From positions 182,383 to 246,382 of the forward strand of contig NZ_CAOJCN010000009.1 of the NCBI RefSeq assembly GCF_948329515.1: a stretch of 64,000 nt of DNA, given 5' to 3'. The position numbers and the translations under genes were made by a program. The stretch is from Cohnella rhizoplanae. Lineage in GTDB: Bacteria; Bacillota; Bacilli; Paenibacillales; Paenibacillaceae. Shown piece by piece: positions 26,187-34,694 of this stretch (the first letter of the stretch is position 1; every line of letters starts with the position of its first letter). The notes beneath the pieces were generated by a model that worked only from the letters and a program-made list of their open reading frames with translations, did not search any database and had not been told where the DNA came from.

Positions 26187-27106
26187 CGCGCTTGCCCTCT
26201 TGCTTTCTTCCGGTATTGGACGGCGAACTCCGCCCCGTCGTAGCCCGGCTCGGTTGCCGCGGATACTTCCTCGAGGGCAACCGTGCGTCCGCCTTCAAGC
26301 AGGGAGCGTCTCGCGGCGAGCGCCGCCAGCTCCGCCTCGAGCAGCTCGCCCAGGGGCGGGATCTCCGCGCGCTCGCCCGCCAGATAAGGCAGCGTGGCTG
26401 CGAGGAGGGAACGGTACAGCCTGTCCGGATCGACCTGGATATGACGGACTTCACGCTCCGAGACGATCGTCGCATAGAAAGGCAGGTAGCCGGCAGTCTC
26501 GCCCACGCTGAGGAATCCCTTGCGGCCGTCCCGCCAGACGAGCTCCACCTGGTGCTGAATATGGACGCCTGCGGATCTTACGCTCGCCAGTCCCGGTCCC
26601 ATGATCGCGAGCATCAGGCCGTACGCGTGAATGCCGTAGTTAAAGTCGTCCACGGAGCAGCCGGCCAGCGCGGCGACGACGCGGTCCTCCGGGTCGCGCG
26701 CCAGGCGCCATGCCTCGGCCTCCTCGCAGAACCGCAGCGCCGAGCCGCCGACGATCCGAACGCCGTCTCGCGCCCAGGCGAGCAGCTGCCGGACGTCCTG
26801 CGCATTGCCCGCCATCGGCTTGTCGATCAGGATCGCCTTGCCAGCCTCGGCGAACGGGCGCGCCCGCTCGACATGCAGATCCCAATTCACGCTGTGGATG
26901 ATCGCCGCGTCCACCAGCTCCGGCATGTCCGACAGTCTGTCGCAGACGATCGGGATGCCGTGCTTCGCGGCGAATTCGCTTGCCTTCCCCGCGTCATGCA
27001 CCGTGCCTCCGTCGTAGACGGCCGCTACCTCGTGCCCCATTTCCTGCAGGATCGGCACCCAGGCGTTCGGGTGAGACGTATCCAGATCGACGATTCCGAT
27101 TTTCAA
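26183..27106 (-). CDS. Gfo/Idh/MocA-family oxidoreductase
   Basis: This 307-residue protein has a short Rossmann start MKIGIVDLDTSH and the K-P motif DKPMAG (K96-P97) of this family. It is shorter than its two relatives in the window and lacks their cysteine insertion. The TTG start has AGGAGG eight bases upstream. It lies 43 bp after the nitrilase gene and overlaps the enolase-superfamily gene by 4 bp, so co-translation with both is likely. Substrate unknown. The altered glycine motif (DLDTSHP instead of GxGxxG) suggests a divergent cofactor pocket. Confidence 0.85.
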   Translation of the reverse strand: MKIGIVDLDTSHPNAWVPILQEMGHEVAAVYDGGTVHDAGKASEFAAKHGIPIVCDRLSDMPELVDAAIIHSVNWDLHVERARPFAEAGKAILIDKPMAGNAQDVRQLLAWARDGVRIVGGSALRFCEEAEAWRLARDPEDRVVAALAGCSVDDFNYGIHAYGLMLAIMGPGLASVRSAGVHIQHQVELVWRDGRKGFLSVGETAGYLPFYATIVSEREVRHIQVDPDRLYRSLLAATLPYLAGERAEIPPLGELLEAELAALAARRSLLEGGRTVALEEVSAATEPGYDGAEFAVQYRKKARGQAR

Positions 27107-27149
27107 TGCGTGTGCCTCCTCTTGTCCGCAGCTCCCTGTGCCTGTCGCA

Positions 27150-28100
27150 TCATGTCGCCATTCGTCCCGGCTCCTGCCTGGACCGCTCCGATCGGGCGAA
27201 GTAATCGTCCAGCAGCTCCAGCTCGAACTCCGCCACGATATCGTCCGCCGTAAAGTCCTCGGACTCGCTCGTCATGAGCACGCACCCGAGATAGCCGGGA
27301 TCGTGAATGACGACATCGCGGCCGTACTTGCGCTTGATGTCCGCGAACTTGGCGCCGTTCTCGTCGATATGAAGGACGACATAATCGAGATTGACGCGGC
27401 TCGTGATAAAAGAATAATAGTTCGTGCTGCTGGCCGCAACCTCGCCGAGCGGCGTCACGATCGTGCAGGGCGCCCCTGCTACCGCGCCCGCGAAGTAGGA
27501 ACGGCAGGCATACGCCCAGTAACCCTGCATCAGCCCGCCGTGATACATCGACGGGAACAAGATGAGATCCGGCTTCGCGGCGGCGTAGCGCCGCAGCAGC
27601 TCATCGAAGTTCAGATCGAAGCAGATCGCGCCCGCCACCCGACCGAAGTCGCATTCGAAGATCGGCGCTTCGCCGCCGTACAGGATGTTCGTCTTCGCGT
27701 ACTCGTCGGGCGTCAGATGGTTCTTGATATAGGCGCCCGCCACGCCGCCCGAGCGGTCGATCAGCTGCATATGATTAAGCCACATGCCGTCCTCGGTCTC
27801 GGCATGCGTCGGATAAGCGATGTAGCAGCCGTGCCGCCGGGCGACGTCCGCGAAGAAGTCGCGGATCCGGTCCTTGCGCGCGCGGTAATAGTCGAGGCGG
27901 CGCGCCAGCGGGAAGCCGAGCGGATCCGGCCTGTCGCAGGCTTCCGGCAGGACGATCAGATCCGGCCGGTCCGGCAGCACCTGGTCGAGCTGCGACTCCC
28001 AATGCCGGATCATGCGCGCGATCGCCTCTTCGTCCGAGACGTCCGCCGGCACCGCCAGCGGCCGGGGACCCAGACAGCTGATTGTTACGTAATTCGCCAC
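27150..28100 (-). CDS. Nitrilase-superfamily carbon-nitrogen hydrolase
   Basis: This 316-residue cytoplasmic amidase-like enzyme has the complete Glu-Lys-Cys triad: E53 (VLPEACD), K126 (YIKNHL) and C160 (AICFDLNF). Family members hydrolyse C-N bonds of amides, carbamoyl groups or nitriles. The GTG start at 28100 has GAGG four bases upstream. It sits between the 2-hydroxyacid dehydrogenase and Gfo/Idh genes in a sugar-transport operon. This position suggests removal of an amide or ureido-type decoration from a sugar acid, an inference from context only. Confidence 0.88.
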   Translation of the reverse strand: MANYVTISCLGPRPLAVPADVSDEEAIARMIRHWESQLDQVLPDRPDLIVLPEACDRPDPLGFPLARRLDYYRARKDRIRDFFADVARRHGCYIAYPTHAETEDGMWLNHMQLIDRSGGVAGAYIKNHLTPDEYAKTNILYGGEAPIFECDFGRVAGAICFDLNFDELLRRYAAAKPDLILFPSMYHGGLMQGYWAYACRSYFAGAVAGAPCTIVTPLGEVAASSTNYYSFITSRVNLDYVVLHIDENGAKFADIKRKYGRDVVIHDPGYLGCVLMTSESEDFTADDIVAEFELELLDDYFARSERSRQEPGRMAT

Positions 28101-28123
28101 CTTGCCTCACGCTCCCTTCCGGT

Positions 28124-29110
28124 TTACGCCAATAGATGCAGCTGGTCGGCCCGCACCTCGCCGGCGAGTTCCTCGCCGTCCATGAACGCCTCCACGTCCA
28201 GGACGACAGCCTGGGCGAGCCGCTGCAGTCCGTTGTTGACGGCGCCCGCGATATGGGGCGTGAGCACGACGTTAGGCAGGTCGCGGAAGGGATGGTCCGC
28301 CCGCGGCGGCTCGGGATCGGTCACGTCGAGGCAGGCGAAAAACCGGCCTTTGCGAAGCTCCTCCGCCAGCGCTTCCTCGTCGATGACCGAGCCGCGGGCC
28401 GTATTGATGATGACGCAGTCGTCCTTCATGAGCGCCAGCCGCTCCCGGTTGAACATGCGATACGTCTCGGGGAGCGACGGCAGGTGGATCGAGATGACGT
28501 CGCTCTGCGCGAGCAGCTCCTCGAGCTCCGCCTTGCGCGCGCCCATCCGCTGCGCCTGCTCTTCGCTGACGAACGGATCGTACACCAGGATGTTTACGTC
28601 GAACTGGCGCAGGAGCTTGACATAGTGGGAGCCTGCCTTGCCTGCGCCCACGACGCCGATCGTGACGTCGTACACCTCGCGGACATTCGCGCCGTCGCCC
28701 CAGCCGCCGTCCCGGGTCTCGCGGACGAGCCGCCACATATCCTTGAGCGACACGATCGTGAAGCCGAGGGCCGTCTCGGCCACGCCCTTGCCCAGCGCCG
28801 CCGTCGCATTGGTCACGCGGATGCCCCGCTCCCACAGCTCGGGCGTGACGATCGGCTTCACGGTGCCCGCGGCGTGCAGCACCAGCTTGAGATTCGGCGC
28901 TGCGTCCAGCACGCGCGCGGTCAACGGGCCGCAGCCCCAGGACGTGATCGCGATATCGGCGCCGCGGATGACCTCCGCGAGCTGCGCTTCCGACGGATCG
29001 CCGGCAACCTCGTTCACGACGACTTCGCCCAGCTTGCGCAGCCGGTCGAGATGCTGCGGCTTGAATACCTTCTCCCGCTGTTCTTTGCTTTGCAGCAGCG
29101 CGATCTTCAT
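28124..29110 (-). CDS. D-2-hydroxyacid dehydrogenase (phosphoglycerate dehydrogenase-like)
   Basis: This 328-residue NAD-dependent oxidoreductase of the D-isomer-specific 2-hydroxyacid dehydrogenase family has the NAD motif GVVGAGKAG (152-160) and the catalytic triad R239 (NTARGS), E267 (DPEPP) and H286 (LTPHIAG). It is not a housekeeping SerA, since it lacks regulatory ACT domains and is embedded between the binding-protein and nitrilase genes. It probably reduces or oxidises a 2-keto/2-hydroxy sugar acid produced in the pathway. The ATG is preceded by GGGAGG. Confidence 0.88.
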   Translation of the reverse strand: MKIALLQSKEQREKVFKPQHLDRLRKLGEVVVNEVAGDPSEAQLAEVIRGADIAITSWGCGPLTARVLDAAPNLKLVLHAAGTVKPIVTPELWERGIRVTNATAALGKGVAETALGFTIVSLKDMWRLVRETRDGGWGDGANVREVYDVTIGVVGAGKAGSHYVKLLRQFDVNILVYDPFVSEEQAQRMGARKAELEELLAQSDVISIHLPSLPETYRMFNRERLALMKDDCVIINTARGSVIDEEALAEELRKGRFFACLDVTDPEPPRADHPFRDLPNVVLTPHIAGAVNNGLQRLAQAVVLDVEAFMDGEELAGEVRADQLHLLA

Positions 29111-29202
29111 GAAGTCTAACCTCCCATACCGCGAAGAAAATAGACGGGGACGAGCCCCGGTCTATTTTCCGCGTCGGCCATTCGATTCGATTTGACGGTC
29201 GA

Positions 29203-30759
29203 TTACTTGCCGTTGGCGGCCAACCATTCGTTCAGCTGCTTCTGCTTCTCGGCGCGGATTTTCTCGGCGCCCGCCTTGTTCAGCTTCTCCTCGTAGATCG
29301 GCAGGTACTTCGCCGGGTCGAGCGTGCCGGTTCCCAGAGATGCCGCATACTCTTCGTTCACCGCGTTCACGTTGGCGATCTCCGTCTTGACCGGCTCGGA
29401 GTTGAATACGAAGCCGTTATACTTGGATACGCGCGCTTCGTTGTTCATCTTGATCGTCTGCTCGATCTTGTCTGCCGGAGATCCTTCAGGCAGGTACTCG
29501 TTGGTGATGTTGCCGAAGATCCAGTCCGTGTTCGTGAAGTAGCCGGCATCCTGGTTGATCTTGATGAAGTTGCCGGTCGTCTTCTCGTAGTGCTTGCCCT
29601 CGATGCCGTAGACGAGCGTGTTGTACAGCTCCTTGTCGGTGTTGACGAGCTCGAGGAACATCATCGCGCGCTCCGGATTTTTGGACGTGCGGCTGATCGC
29701 GTTCAGCGTGCTGGCAGCACCCGTGAAGACGGCTTCGCCCATCGGTACGAGTTCGACGTCGTAGCCGCCATCTGCGGCCTTGTACTCGACTTCGGAGCCC
29801 GGTTTGCCCGTCCAGTCGAACCAGACGGCGGTCGTGCCTTTGTTGTAAACGTCGTTCGCTGCTTTGAGCGTCGCTGCGTCCGGGTTAATATAACCCTTGG
29901 TGTACCAGGAGTGAGCGAGCGCATAGTTCTCTTTTCTCTCCTTGGTTATTTCAGGAAGGACAGTGTTCGTCTCATCGGTGTAGTAGACCGGCACCTTGGT
30001 ATCGATGCCGTACAGCAGCGCCGTGTAGAAGCCCTTCTGCGTGCCGAATGGCGTGATGCCCGGTTCGCCATCCTTGATCTGCTTCAGGAACGGCTCGAGA
30101 TCTTCCATCTTCTTGATCGTGCTGGTGTCCAGGTTGTACTTGTCGATGAACCGCTTCTGAATGACGAGGCTCGCGCGCTGGGCGGAGAATTGGAAGTTCG
30201 GAACGGCATAGATCTTGCCCTGCAGCGTGGCGTCGTCCCAGAACTTCTTCTCGAGCGAGTCGTACAGCTGCTGGCCATGCGTCTTCAGCAGGTCGTCAAG
30301 CGGCAGGAATGCGCCCTTGAGCTGGTTTTGATCGAACTTGAACAGCCAGCTGGACGTCCAGATGATGTCCATCTTCTCGCCGGAAGCGGTCATCGTGTTC
30401 ATTTTCTGCTCGTAGGTGCCGAAGTCGATCGGACTCAGCTTGATCGTGGCGTTGATCTTTTCCTTGGTGATCTTGTTGACCGCTTCGTTCACGAGCGCCA
30501 GGTCGGCGTTCGCCGCGTTCTGCGGGTAGTACCAGGTCAGCTCGACGGGCTCGAGCTCGCTGCTTGCCGATGGGGAGGCGCTAGCGGATGCGGAAGCCGA
30601 GGCCGTGGAACTTGCGGACGGCGCAGCGGACGCGCTCGGCGATGCGTTGCCGTTGTTGTTAGAGTTGCCGCAGCCCGCCGCCGTGAGCGCGGCTGCCAGC
30701 GAGATGGACGTGAGAAGCGTGGTACGAAATCCGAATTTGCCGCTGTTTGTTTTTTTCAA
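29203..30759 (-). CDS. LplA/LipO-like oligosaccharide-binding lipoprotein
   Basis: This 518-residue extracytoplasmic solute-binding protein belongs to the importer encoded just upstream. It has a signal peptide with lipobox TAAGC, then a Ser/Ala/Pro linker of about 45 residues, then a family-1 binding domain starting VELTWYYPQNAANADL. The C-terminus (VFNSEPVKTEIANVNAVNEE and EKQKQLNEWLAANGK) looks like the DUF3502 tail of LipO-like proteins. The TTG start has GGAGGG six bases upstream. It follows the second permease gene. A close paralogue, 500 residues long, is at 32995-34497. Confidence 0.9.
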   Translation of the reverse strand: MKKTNSGKFGFRTTLLTSISLAAALTAAGCGNSNNNGNASPSASAAPSASSTASASASASASPSASSELEPVELTWYYPQNAANADLALVNEAVNKITKEKINATIKLSPIDFGTYEQKMNTMTASGEKMDIIWTSSWLFKFDQNQLKGAFLPLDDLLKTHGQQLYDSLEKKFWDDATLQGKIYAVPNFQFSAQRASLVIQKRFIDKYNLDTSTIKKMEDLEPFLKQIKDGEPGITPFGTQKGFYTALLYGIDTKVPVYYTDETNTVLPEITKERKENYALAHSWYTKGYINPDAATLKAANDVYNKGTTAVWFDWTGKPGSEVEYKAADGGYDVELVPMGEAVFTGAASTLNAISRTSKNPERAMMFLELVNTDKELYNTLVYGIEGKHYEKTTGNFIKINQDAGYFTNTDWIFGNITNEYLPEGSPADKIEQTIKMNNEARVSKYNGFVFNSEPVKTEIANVNAVNEEYAASLGTGTLDPAKYLPIYEEKLNKAGAEKIRAEKQKQLNEWLAANGK

Positions 30760-30886
30760 CGTAAACCCTCCCGAGAAATGTGGATGAATGATGACTATCT
30801 AAAAACTAAAGGCCGCCTCAATTCGTACCGCCTTCACCGCCCTTCCCGCGCGCCTTTAATCGAACATCCGGATCGTCCTGCCTTGC

Positions 30887-31822
30887 TTATCCCTTGATGG
30901 CCCCTACCGTCAGCCCCTTGACGAAAAAGCGCTGGAAGAACGGGAAGACGATCAGCATCGGTCCCGCCGACAAGATGGCGATCGCGAACTTGGCCGCGGT
31001 CTTCGGAAAATTCGCCAAGTTGAAGTTGGACATGACGAGCGCGAATTCAGGCCGCGAAGTGATGAAGTCGAGCGAGTTCATCGTCCGTACGAGGAGCAGC
31101 TGCAGGGGGACCAGCCGTTCGTTGTCGATAAAGAGCAGTGCGTTGAACCATTCGTTCCAGTAGTTGAACATGATGAACAGACCCAGCGTCGCGAGCGACG
31201 GCTTAGACAGCGGCAGGATCAGCTGCACGAAGATGCGCCACTCCCGCGCGCCCTCCACCTTGGCGGATTCGACGATCTCGAACGGAATCTTGGACATGAA
31301 GCCCTTCATGATGAGCACGTAAAACGGACTGAGCATCCCCGGCACGATCAGCGCCCAGATCGTATCCTTCAAGTGCAGGTACTGGGTGACGAGGATGTAG
31401 AACGGGACAAGCCCGCCGCCGAACAGCATCGTGAAGAATACGTAGAAAGAGGTGGGCCTTACCAGGCCGTAGTCTCTTCTCGACAGCGTGTAGCCCAGGC
31501 TGGCCGTCAGGATCAGGCTGAGCGCCGTGCCGACGACGGCGACGAAGATCGTCACGCCGTAAGCGCGGAGGATGGCATCCGGCGACTTGAAGAAATATTC
31601 GTAGGCGGAGAAGGAAATCTTGTCCGGAATCATGCGGTAGCCGTGGTGCAGAATCGAGTTCTCGTCCGTGAGCGATACGATGATAACGAGCGCCAGAGGC
31701 ACGAGCATGCTGAGCGTGATCATGATAAAGATCAGATGAATGATTAAGGTCGACCACTTGAAAGAAGACTTGGTGGCGGGCTTGGCGTGTATGGTCTTGG
31801 CCGTTATGGTCTTGGCGGTCAT
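30887..31822 (-). CDS. ABC transporter permease, LplC/YtcP type
   Basis: This 311-residue integral membrane permease of the CUT1 family has six predicted transmembrane helices and the cytoplasmic coupling (EAA) loop FEIVESAKVEGAREWRIFVQ. The C-terminus VKGLTVGAIKG is typical of LplC-type partners. The N-terminus holds three near-repeats of TAKTI/HAK, a small local duplication. It starts 13 bp after the first permease gene. No ATPase gene is present, as is usual for this family, which shares an MsmX-like ATPase encoded elsewhere. Confidence 0.93.
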   Translation of the reverse strand: MTAKTITAKTIHAKPATKSSFKWSTLIIHLIFIMITLSMLVPLALVIIVSLTDENSILHHGYRMIPDKISFSAYEYFFKSPDAILRAYGVTIFVAVVGTALSLILTASLGYTLSRRDYGLVRPTSFYVFFTMLFGGGLVPFYILVTQYLHLKDTIWALIVPGMLSPFYVLIMKGFMSKIPFEIVESAKVEGAREWRIFVQLILPLSKPSLATLGLFIMFNYWNEWFNALLFIDNERLVPLQLLLVRTMNSLDFITSRPEFALVMSNFNLANFPKTAAKFAIAILSAGPMLIVFPFFQRFFVKGLTVGAIKG

Positions 31823-31835
31823 GGAACTGCCCTCC

Positions 31836-32753
31836 TTAGAACAGGGAATTTTCTTCGTTGATTTTGCGGACCGTGTAATTCGCGGCTACGACGAGCACGA
31901 GGCCGACGACGGATTGATAGAGACCGACGGCGGAGGCCATGCTAACGTCTCCCAGCTCGCTGAGCGCCCGGTAAATATAGGTATCGATAATGTCCGTCGT
32001 GGCGTACGTCATGCCGTTGTTGTTCGGAATGAAGTAATGAAGGCCGAAGTCGCCGCGGAACATATTGCCGATGCTCATGATCAGAAGAATGATGATAAGC
32101 GGAGTCAACTGGGGAATCGTGACGTTCGTAATCATTTGCCAGCGCTTGGCGCCGTCGATCTTGGCCGCCTCGTACAGCTCCGCGTCGATGCCGAGGATGC
32201 CCGCGAAGTAGACGAGCGCCGAGAAGCCGATCGCCTTCCATAGATGGACCGCATTCAGAATGTAGGGCCAGACGTTGGCCTTGAAGTACCACTGTACGCG
32301 CTCGAAGCCGAGTCCCTCCAGCCATCCGTTGAGAAAGCCGTTCTGGTGATCGAGGAAGGCCATCGTGATGTAGCTGACGACGACCCACGACAGGAAGAAA
32401 GGCAGAATCATCGCCGTCTGGTAAATCTTCAGCCACTTTTTGGCCACCTCGTGCAGCAATATGGCCACCGCCAGCGAGAAGACGGTCGTCATGAACATGT
32501 AGCCCAGGTTGTAGAGCACCGTGTTCCGCGTAATTCGAAATGCGTTATCGCTCGTGAAAAGGAACTTGAAATTTTTGAATCCGACCCATTCGCTGCCCAG
32601 GATGCCCTTGTCGTACACGTAATTTTTAAAGGCGATGATTACGCCGAACATCGGGACGTACGACATGATGAAGATGTAGATGATCGCGGGTAGCGAGAAA
32701 ATAAACAATTCGCCGTTCCTGCTCACGAACTTTAAAAATTTGCCGCGTTTCAT
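31836..32753 (-). CDS. ABC transporter permease, LplB type
   Basis: This 305-residue permease forms the heterodimer with the next gene. The N-terminus FIFSLPAIIYIFIMSYVPMF is the typical first helix of LplB-like proteins, and the coupling loop is LYEAAKIDGAKRWQMITN. Six transmembrane helices are predicted. It is the first gene of the operon, 79 bp downstream of the third 29-bp operator and separated by a terminator from the solitary binding-protein gene upstream. Confidence 0.93.
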   Translation of the reverse strand: MKRGKFLKFVSRNGELFIFSLPAIIYIFIMSYVPMFGVIIAFKNYVYDKGILGSEWVGFKNFKFLFTSDNAFRITRNTVLYNLGYMFMTTVFSLAVAILLHEVAKKWLKIYQTAMILPFFLSWVVVSYITMAFLDHQNGFLNGWLEGLGFERVQWYFKANVWPYILNAVHLWKAIGFSALVYFAGILGIDAELYEAAKIDGAKRWQMITNVTIPQLTPLIIILLIMSIGNMFRGDFGLHYFIPNNNGMTYATTDIIDTYIYRALSELGDVSMASAVGLYQSVVGLVLVVAANYTVRKINEENSLF

Positions 32754-32831
32754 ATCGCCGGCGTCCTCCTTGCTGCTTGGATTTGCGTCTTGCGACGAGC
32801 TCTGACTTGACGATATCTCCGATTCGGGGCC

Positions 32832-32860
32832 GAGAAAAGTGAAGAAATCGTACTTTCCTC
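32832..32860 (-). promoter_or_regulatory. 29-bp operator copy 3, upstream of the permease operon
   Basis: The perfect 9-bp arms GAGAAAAGT / ACTTTTCTC have the same 11-bp spacing as the other two copies; the centre GAAGAAATCGT is less symmetrical. A TATCGT that could be a -10 lies about 18 bp downstream of the right arm on the minus strand. The arm identity with copy 2 is complete. Confidence 0.77.
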
Positions 32861-32919
32861 TCCGGTCGAGTGCGCGATTTGTTTTTTACTGCCCGATTCC
32901 GCATGCGGGGCGGAAAAAC

Positions 32920-32964
32920 GAAAAAAGCCGCGAACCGGACGGGAGAATCCCGCCGTTCACGGCT
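32920..32964 (-). terminator. Intrinsic terminator after the solitary binding-protein gene
   Basis: The imperfect long stem AGCCG...CGGCT encloses CGGGA/TCCCG with a short loop, followed on the minus strand by TTTTTTCGTTTTTCC. It lies 31 bp past the gene stop and 60 bp before operator copy 3, so the two transcription units are separate. Confidence 0.85.
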
Positions 32965-32994
32965 GCGGCCGAGGGTATGTAGTTGTTCGTTTCG

Positions 32995-34497
32995 CTACTT
33001 CTTGACGCGCGCCTTCAGCCATTCGTCCAGCTGCCTTTGTTTCTCCTGCACGATAACGCCGCTGCCGGCCTTCGCCAGTTTGTCCTCGTATTCCGGCAGG
33101 AAGCGCGCCGGGTCGATCGTGCCCGTGGCCAGGGCGGGATAGTATTCATCGTTGACGGCCCGCACGTTCGCGATCTCCGTCTTGACCCGTTCCGGATCGA
33201 ACTCGAACCCATCGAAGGCCGATACGGCCGCTTCGTCGTTTGCCCGTATCGTCTGCTCGATCTTGTCCGGCGGGGAGCCCTCGGGCAAGTACTCGTTCCG
33301 GATGTCGCCGAACACCCAGTCCGTATTCGTGAAGTAGCCGCCGTCCGTGTGCACCTGGACGAAGTTGCCGGTCGTTTTCGTATAATGCTTGCCTTCGATG
33401 CCATACACGAGCAGATTGTACAGCTCCTTGTCCGTACTGACGAGCTCAAGCAGCATAAGCGCGCGCTCCGGATGCGCCGATGTCCGGCCGATGGCGTTCA
33501 TCGAGCTGCCCGCGCCGACGAAGACCGAACCGGCGAGCGGCACGAGCTGCACGTCGTATCCGCCGTCCGAGGCTTTGAACTCGACCTCCGAGCCCGGCTT
33601 GCCCGTGATATCGAACCATACGGCCGCGTTTCCTTTATTATAGGCGTCCGCCGCATCCTTGAGCGTAGCTGCGTCTTCATTAATATAGCCCTTCGTGTAC
33701 CAGTCGTGCATCAGCGCGAAGTTGGTCCGCATCTCGGCCGTCACGTCCGGGAGCACGGTCGGCGTCGGATCGTTCCGGTAGACCGGGACGCGCCAGTCGA
33801 TGCCGTAGAGCAGGTTCGTATAGAGGCCTCTCGTCGTGCCGAAGGGGACGATATTCGGCTCCCCTTCCTTAATCTGCCTTAGGAAAGGCTCGATGTCCTC
33901 GATCCGCTTGATCTTGGAGACGTCCAGCCTGTATTTATCGATGAACCGCTTCTGGATTACGAGGCTTGGCCGCATCGCGGCGATCTGGTAGTTCGGGACG
34001 GCGTACAGGCGTCCGCCCAGCTTGCCGCCGTTCCAATACTTTTCGTCCATGGACGCGAGCAGCTGCCCGCCATAATTGCCGAGCAGATCGTCGAGGGGCC
34101 GGAAGACGCCTTTCTTGGCGTTCGTGGCCCACGGGAACAGCCAGTTGGACGTCCAGATGACGTCCATCTGCTCGCTGGAGGCGACGATGGTATTCATCTT
34201 CTGCTCGTAACTGGCGAAATCGATCGGTCGCAGGTCCACGGTGGCATTCAGCTTCGTCCGGGTAATCGCGTTGACCGCGTCGTTCACGAGCCGTTGATCG
34301 GGATGGGCCCCGTACTGCGGGTAATACCACACAAGGTCGACCGGCTCCAGCTTGGTATCGGCGGCTCCGGCCTCCGTTCCCCTCGAACCGCCGGCTCCCG
34401 TGCAGCCGCCCAAAATAGCGGCGCACAACGAGCAGACGACGAGCGCCCACGCCATACGGCGCCATGTCTCCCGTTGATTCGCTTTGAACAAGGTCAA
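32995..34497 (-). CDS. Second LipO-like oligosaccharide-binding lipoprotein, solitary
   Basis: This 500-residue paralogue of the 29203-30759 product has obvious colinear similarity: DLVWYYPQYGAHPDQRLVND, SYEQKMNTIVAS, NIVPFGTTRGLYTNLLYGID. It has a signal peptide with lipobox LGGC but lacks the long Ser/Ala linker. The TTG start is preceded by GAGGGGAG; an ATG 14 codons later is the alternative and would still keep the signal peptide core. It has its own terminator and no permeases, so it probably shares the permease pair immediately downstream. It would widen or alter substrate range, or supply a sensor role. Confidence 0.88.
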   Translation of the reverse strand: MTLFKANQRETWRRMAWALVVCSLCAAILGGCTGAGGSRGTEAGAADTKLEPVDLVWYYPQYGAHPDQRLVNDAVNAITRTKLNATVDLRPIDFASYEQKMNTIVASSEQMDVIWTSNWLFPWATNAKKGVFRPLDDLLGNYGGQLLASMDEKYWNGGKLGGRLYAVPNYQIAAMRPSLVIQKRFIDKYRLDVSKIKRIEDIEPFLRQIKEGEPNIVPFGTTRGLYTNLLYGIDWRVPVYRNDPTPTVLPDVTAEMRTNFALMHDWYTKGYINEDAATLKDAADAYNKGNAAVWFDITGKPGSEVEFKASDGGYDVQLVPLAGSVFVGAGSSMNAIGRTSAHPERALMLLELVSTDKELYNLLVYGIEGKHYTKTTGNFVQVHTDGGYFTNTDWVFGDIRNEYLPEGSPPDKIEQTIRANDEAAVSAFDGFEFDPERVKTEIANVRAVNDEYYPALATGTIDPARFLPEYEDKLAKAGSGVIVQEKQRQLDEWLKARVKK

Positions 34498-34694
34498 TCG
34501 CTCCCCTCGATGCCGCTCTGTCCCTACGTATGTTGCGATCGTTCACTTATTTATAAATATAGCAATTCGACCGTTCTCTTGAACATACAAAAGTGCAATA
34601 TGGCGTGCTTCGGCGAGAAGCGCGATCTGCTAAGCTAGCTTCGTACGACCCGGTCTTGCTCCGGGATCTACGCGTATCGACAAGGAGGATTCAC
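34498..34694. promoter_or_regulatory. Divergent promoter region with half operator
   Basis: This 197-bp region lies between the divergent binding-protein gene and the GH36-like gene. AAAAGTGCAATAT at 34589-34601 matches the left arm and centre of the 29-bp operator at 12 of 13 positions, but the right arm (GTGCTTCGG) is lost. An AT-rich block TATTTATAAATATA at about 34550 offers a -10 for the minus-strand gene, and TAAGCT at about 34632 could serve the plus-strand gene. These assignments are weak. Confidence 0.4.
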
